This document shows, one piece after another, positions 14,325 through 17,308 of a stretch of DNA of 17,308 nucleotides (its first letter is position 1; each line of letters opens with the position of its first letter). A program made the translations under genes and the position numbers. Under the pieces are notes generated by a model. The model did not search any database and was not told the DNA's origin. It saw only the letters and a program-made list of their open reading frames with translations. This DNA comes from Holophagaceae bacterium (GTDB taxonomy: Bacteria > Acidobacteriota > Holophagae > Holophagales > Holophagaceae): NCBI GenBank assembly GCA_025353305.1, contig JANXQX010000124.1, forward strand, positions 1-17,308, in the 5' to 3' direction.

Positions 14325-14352
14325 TTGTGTTTTCGGTGGCTTTTGTTATTCT
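14325..14352 (+). promoter_or_regulatory. Candidate promoter of the S10 operon
   Basis: The stretch 14311-14354 is strikingly AT-rich for this window. TTGTGT at 14325-14330 and TATTCT at 14347-14352 stand 16 nt apart, each a partial match (3 and 4 of 6) to the sigma-70 elements. Initiation near 14359 would leave a leader of about 88 nt. Consensus agreement is weak, so position is approximate. Confidence 0.4.
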
Positions 14353-14361
14353 GATTGGCCT

Positions 14362-14433
14362 TGTCCTCGTCAGGAGGACATCAACCCAGGTTGGGCGGCC
14401 AGCGCCCCACGTCTATGGACGGCTCATCCGTCC
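14362..14433 (+). promoter_or_regulatory. Structured leader of the S10 operon: three hairpins
   Basis: Three hairpins follow each other. A 7-bp perfect stem TGTCCTC/GAGGACA lies at 14362-14380. A 5-bp stem GGGCG/CGCCC lies at 14393-14407. A 6-bp perfect stem GGACGG/CCGTCC lies at 14417-14433 and ends 4 nt before the rpsJ Shine-Dalgarno GGAG (14438-14441). In E. coli the S10 leader is bound by L4 to repress transcription and translation; rplD lies in this operon too. Equivalence is an inference, since the structures are not obviously homologous. Confidence 0.5.
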
Positions 14434-14446
14434 CGATGGAGTGAAC

Positions 14447-14773
<327 letters not shown>

Positions 14774-14791
14774 AGGAAGGGGAGCATAAAA

Positions 14792-15418
14792 ATGATCAAA
14801 GGAATCATCGGCAGAAAGCTGGGTATGACCCAGATCTTCAACGACAAGGGTCAAGTGGTCCCCGTGACCGTGATCCAGGCGGGTCCCTGCGTTGTGGTAC
14901 AGCGCAAGACCACCGCCAAGGAAGGCTATGACGCCATCCAGATCGGCTTCGTGGACCCCAGCGGCGGGAAGCGCGCCAACAAGCCCGAGAGGGGCCATGC
15001 GGAGAAGCACGGAGTCGCCCCGGTGCGCGTGCTGCGTGAATTCAAAGTGGATTCTTCCGACCCGGCGAAGGAAGGCGACAGCGTTCTCGTGGGCCAGTTT
15101 GAAACCAAAGTCAAAGTGAATGTCGTTGGCACCAGCAAGGGCAAGGGCTTCGCGGGCGTCATGAAGCGCCACCATTTCAAGGGCGGACGCGCGACCCACG
15201 GCTCGATGCACCACCGCGCTCCTGGTTCCATCGGCGGGTCCTCGGACCCCAGCCGTGTCTTTCCCGGCATGCGCATGGGCGGCCACATGGGCGCCGAGCA
15301 GGTGACCATTCGGAACCTGGAAATCGCTTCGGTGGATTCCGAAAATAATCTTCTGCTCATCAAGGGCGCCGTTCCCGGCCCCAAGGGTGGGTATGTCGTG
15401 ATCAAGCAGGAGGCCTGA
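14792..15418 (+). CDS. rplC: 50S ribosomal protein L3
   Basis: L3 is an early-assembly large-subunit protein whose long loop reaches toward the peptidyl transferase centre. The 208 residues start MIKGIIGRKLGMTQIF, the family signature. The loop region KGFAGVMKRHHFKGG followed by RATHGSMHHRAPGSIG and the segment NLLLIKGAVPG are present. It lacks the Gln-rich loop variant of E. coli: a Ser-Met-His-His run stands where the enterobacterial methylated Gln region lies. GGGGAG upstream of the ATG is a strong ribosome binding site. It follows rpsJ after 18 nt and precedes rplD by one base. Confidence 0.97.
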   Translation: MIKGIIGRKLGMTQIFNDKGQVVPVTVIQAGPCVVVQRKTTAKEGYDAIQIGFVDPSGGKRANKPERGHAEKHGVAPVRVLREFKVDSSDPAKEGDSVLVGQFETKVKVNVVGTSKGKGFAGVMKRHHFKGGRATHGSMHHRAPGSIGGSSDPSRVFPGMRMGGHMGAEQVTIRNLEIASVDSENNLLLIKGAVPGPKGGYVVIKQEA

Positions 15419-15419
15419 G

Positions 15420-16055
15420 ATGGCGACCTTCCAGCACCCTGTCGTGAACCTCGACGGCAAGCAGGCCGGCACCGTGGACCTGCTGCCCGAAGTCTTCAAA
15501 CTTGAGGACATCAATACCCATCTGATCTGGGAAGCGGTCCGCCACTTCCTGGCCAAGCGCCGCGCCGGTACAGCCAAGACCAAGGACAAGTCCGAGGTTT
15601 CCGGATCCGGCAAGAAGCTATGGAAACAGAAGGGCACCGGTCGCGCCCGCATAGGCTCGATCCGTTCCATGATCTGGAAGGGCGGCGGCACGGCCCACGG
15701 CCCGAATCCCCGCTCCTTCGATTACGCGTTCCCCAAAAAGGCCCGCCGTTCTGCATTGCGTAATGCGCTTTCCGTCAAGCTCTCCAAAGGCCAATTGATG
15801 GTCGTTGAGAACTGGGAACTCGCCAACCACAAGACCAAGGCTCTTTCGGGAACCATGGCCAAGCTGGGCGTCAACGACCGGGCCCTGCTGGTGGGTTCCG
15901 AAGCTTCGCGCAATTTGACCCTCGCTGCCGGAAATCACCCCAGGTTCATGACGGTGACCAGTCTGGGCGTGAATGTCTATGAGCTGCTCAAGTACGACCA
16001 GGTCGTCTTCTCCAAGGATGCAATTCTGGCCCTGCAGGAAGTGGTGAAACCATGA
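15420..16055 (+). CDS. rplD: 50S ribosomal protein L4
   Basis: L4 binds 23S rRNA domain I, and its extended loop lines the exit tunnel. The 211 residues have the usual N-terminus, the Arg/Lys/Gly-rich loop SGSGKKLWKQKGTGRARIGS, then GGGTAHGPNPRSFDY, and a globular C-terminal half. In enterobacteria L4 also represses its own operon by binding the S10 leader, and the leader here is structured. The start codon lies one base after the rplC stop, with AGGAGG inside the end of rplC, so translation is probably coupled. Its stop overlaps the rplW start by 4 nt. Confidence 0.97.
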   Translation: MATFQHPVVNLDGKQAGTVDLLPEVFKLEDINTHLIWEAVRHFLAKRRAGTAKTKDKSEVSGSGKKLWKQKGTGRARIGSIRSMIWKGGGTAHGPNPRSFDYAFPKKARRSALRNALSVKLSKGQLMVVENWELANHKTKALSGTMAKLGVNDRALLVGSEASRNLTLAAGNHPRFMTVTSLGVNVYELLKYDQVVFSKDAILALQEVVKP

Positions 16056-16333
16056 CTAAAATTTTCGAAGTGATTCGCAAGCCGCTGCTGACCGAAAAGG
16101 GTCAGATCCTGCGGGAGAACAATGTTCAGGTGTTCGAAGTGGCCCCATGGGCCAACAAGCACCAGATCAAAGAAGCCGCGGAGCTGCTGCTCCAGGCCAA
16201 GGTGAAGTCCATCCGTACCGTCAAGGTGCACGCCAAGGCCAAGCGCCTGGGCCGCTGGATGGGGCAGACCACCGCGTCAAAAAAAGCGTATGTCGAACTG
16301 GCGGAAGGTTCTCTTCCCGCCACCGAGGCCTGA
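16052..16333 (+). CDS. rplW: 50S ribosomal protein L23
   Basis: L23 lies at the tunnel exit and is the docking site for trigger factor and the signal recognition particle. The 93 residues show the family pattern: VIRKPLLTEKG near the N-terminus, the segment VFEVAPWANKHQIKEAAELL, VKSIRTVKVHAKAKRLGR, and KKAYVELAEG at the end. The ATG overlaps the rplD stop (ATGA), consistent with coupled translation. A 78-nt gap to rplB follows, the widest inside this operon; I see only the rplB ribosome binding site in it. Confidence 0.96.
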   Translation: MTKIFEVIRKPLLTEKGQILRENNVQVFEVAPWANKHQIKEAAELLLQAKVKSIRTVKVHAKAKRLGRWMGQTTASKKAYVELAEGSLPATEA

Positions 16334-16411
16334 TAGACCGGATTCTTTTCTTCAAACCCGTGGACGGACAAGCATTGCCCCTATCGCCCACACTTTTCTA
16401 AAGGCAAAAAC

Positions 16412-17233
16412 ATGAGCGTAAAAATGCTCAAGCCGACCACACCAGGTCAGCGCGGCATGTCGAAGTCAGGCTTCGAGGAAATCACGAGCGACACTCCTGA
16501 GCGCTCCTTGATTTCCAAGAAGACCCGCACCGGCGGCCGTTCCAACACCGGCCGCATCACCACGCGCCACATTGGCGGTGGCCACAAACAGCGTTACCGC
16601 CTGATCGATTTCAAGCGGAACAAGTTCGACGTGCCCGCCAAGGTCGCGACGATCGAATACGACCCCAACCGCACCGCTCGAATCGCCCTGCTGGTCTACT
16701 CTGATGGCGAAAAGCGCTACATCCTGGCGCCCGATGGCCTGGAAGTCGGCCGCACCGTGGTTTCCGGGAAGAACGCTGACATCCTGGTGGGCAACACCCT
16801 GCCGCTCCGGAACATCCCGGTGGGCACGGAAATCCACAACATCGAAATGAAGCCCGGCAAGGGTGGCCAGATCGCCCGCGCCGCCGGCGCCTTCGCCCAG
16901 CTTGTGGCGAGAGACGGCGAATATGCCCAGCTCCGCCTGAAATCCGGTGAGATCCGCAAGATCCACCTGGAATGCATGGCGACCATCGGCAAGGTCGGCA
17001 ATCTGCAGCACGAGAATATCGCTCTGGGCAAGGCCGGCCGAACCATTTGGCTGGGTGTCCGCCCGACGGTCCGCGGTGTCGTCATGAACCCGGTGGACCA
17101 CCCGCACGGTGGCGGCGAAGGCCGCACTTCCGGTGGCCGCCATCCGGTCACCCCTTGGGGCCAGCCGACTCGCGGATACAAGACGCGGCATAACAACCGC
17201 ACCACCAAATTCATCGTCAAGCGGATCAACTAG
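16412..17233 (+). CDS. rplB: 50S ribosomal protein L2
   Basis: L2 is needed for subunit association and supports peptidyl transferase centre assembly. The 273 residues match the family length and begin [15 protein letters not shown]. Conserved parts include [17 protein letters not shown], the SH3-like core with [22 protein letters not shown], and the C-terminal [13 protein letters not shown]. In that segment H230 corresponds to the histidine known as H229 in E. coli, which is important for activity. The ribosome binding site is AAAGG at 16400-16404, 7 nt before the ATG. rpsS follows after 11 nt. Confidence 0.98.
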   Translation: MSVKMLKPTTPGQRGMSKSGFEEITSDTPERSLISKKTRTGGRSNTGRITTRHIGGGHKQRYRLIDFKRNKFDVPAKVATIEYDPNRTARIALLVYSDGEKRYILAPDGLEVGRTVVSGKNADILVGNTLPLRNIPVGTEIHNIEMKPGKGGQIARAAGAFAQLVARDGEYAQLRLKSGEIRKIHLECMATIGKVGNLQHENIALGKAGRTIWLGVRPTVRGVVMNPVDHPHGGGEGRTSGGRHPVTPWGQPTRGYKTRHNNRTTKFIVKRIN

Positions 17234-17244
17234 GAGAATTCACG

Positions 17245-17308
17245 ATGGCCCGTTCTCTGAAAAAAGGCCCGTTTATCGATGGGCACCTCTCCAAAAAAGT
17301 GGATACCG
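17245..17308 (+). CDS. rpsS: 30S ribosomal protein S19, 3'-truncated by the window edge
   Basis: Only the first 21 codons are present: [20 protein letters not shown] and one more residue. This is the characteristic N-terminus of S19, which binds 16S rRNA in the 30S head next to S13. AGGAG at 17232-17236, overlapping the rplB stop, is the ribosome binding site. Its position directly after rplB is the standard S10-operon order, in which rplV and rpsC normally follow. Confidence 0.95.
   Translation, partial: MARSLKKGPFIDGHLSKKVDT

Noticed and set aside
14327..14446. N-terminal extension of S10 that looks like a hydrophobic signal or membrane helix ([14 protein letters not shown])
   Set aside because: It is the chance translation of the AT-rich promoter region and hairpin leader. 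Family S10 proteins start at the ATG at 14447, which has a good ribosome binding site.
16334..16411. Possible small gene or promoter in the rplW-rplB gap
   Set aside because: There is no coding frame of note and no convincing -35/-10 pair; only the rplB ribosome binding site is supported.

Overview
The window is a bacterial housekeeping region of moderately high GC. It carries the transcription core, an RNA-decay enzyme, and the start of the ribosomal-protein superoperon. In order it holds the 3' part of rpoB, rpoC, pnp, a convergent heptose adenylyltransferase gene (hldC/rfaE2 type), a small FmdB-family zinc-ribbon gene, rpsL, rpsG, fusA, rpsJ, rplC, rplD, rplW, rplB and the first codons of rpsS. 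Every gene except the adenylyltransferase is on the + strand. The heptose-nucleotide gene implies a Gram-negative envelope with heptose-containing LPS. RpoB and RpoC both carry the lineage-specific insertions typical of Proteobacteria and some related Gram-negative phyla. My tentative guess is Acidobacteriota (Holophagae-like) or a deltaproteobacterial-type lineage; the sequence alone does not settle this.

Region 1 (1-7470) is rpoB-rpoC, separated by 66 nt and closed by a clear intrinsic terminator at 7443-7470. Region 2 (7471-9876) is pnp with its own likely promoter and a strong hairpin terminator downstream. Region 3 (9900-10830) holds hldC on the minus strand and the divergent fmdB-like gene. 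These two non-ribosomal genes sit where many bacteria run directly from rpoC into rpsL. Region 4 (10853-14151) is a str operon, rpsL-rpsG-fusA, with a structured leader before rpsL and a 147-nt gap before fusA. Region 5 (14152-17308) is the S10 operon. A 295-nt spacer with an inverted heptad repeat, an AT-rich promoter candidate and three hairpins precedes rpsJ. After rpsJ the genes are tightly packed, with a 1-nt gap between rplC and rplD and a 4-nt overlap between rplD and rplW.

The genes act together in making and turning over RNA and in building the ribosome: RNA polymerase beta and beta', the phosphorolytic exonuclease PNPase, small-subunit proteins S12, S7, S10 and S19, large-subunit proteins L3, L4, L23 and L2, and the translocase EF-G. 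I see no mobile element, CRISPR array, RNA gene or exotic system. The points worth a second look are regulatory and architectural. tuf is missing between fusA and rpsJ. The rpsL and rpsJ leaders share a T-rich element at nearly the same distance from the start codon. Both leaders contain runs of hairpins, and the fusA Shine-Dalgarno lies inside a small stem.
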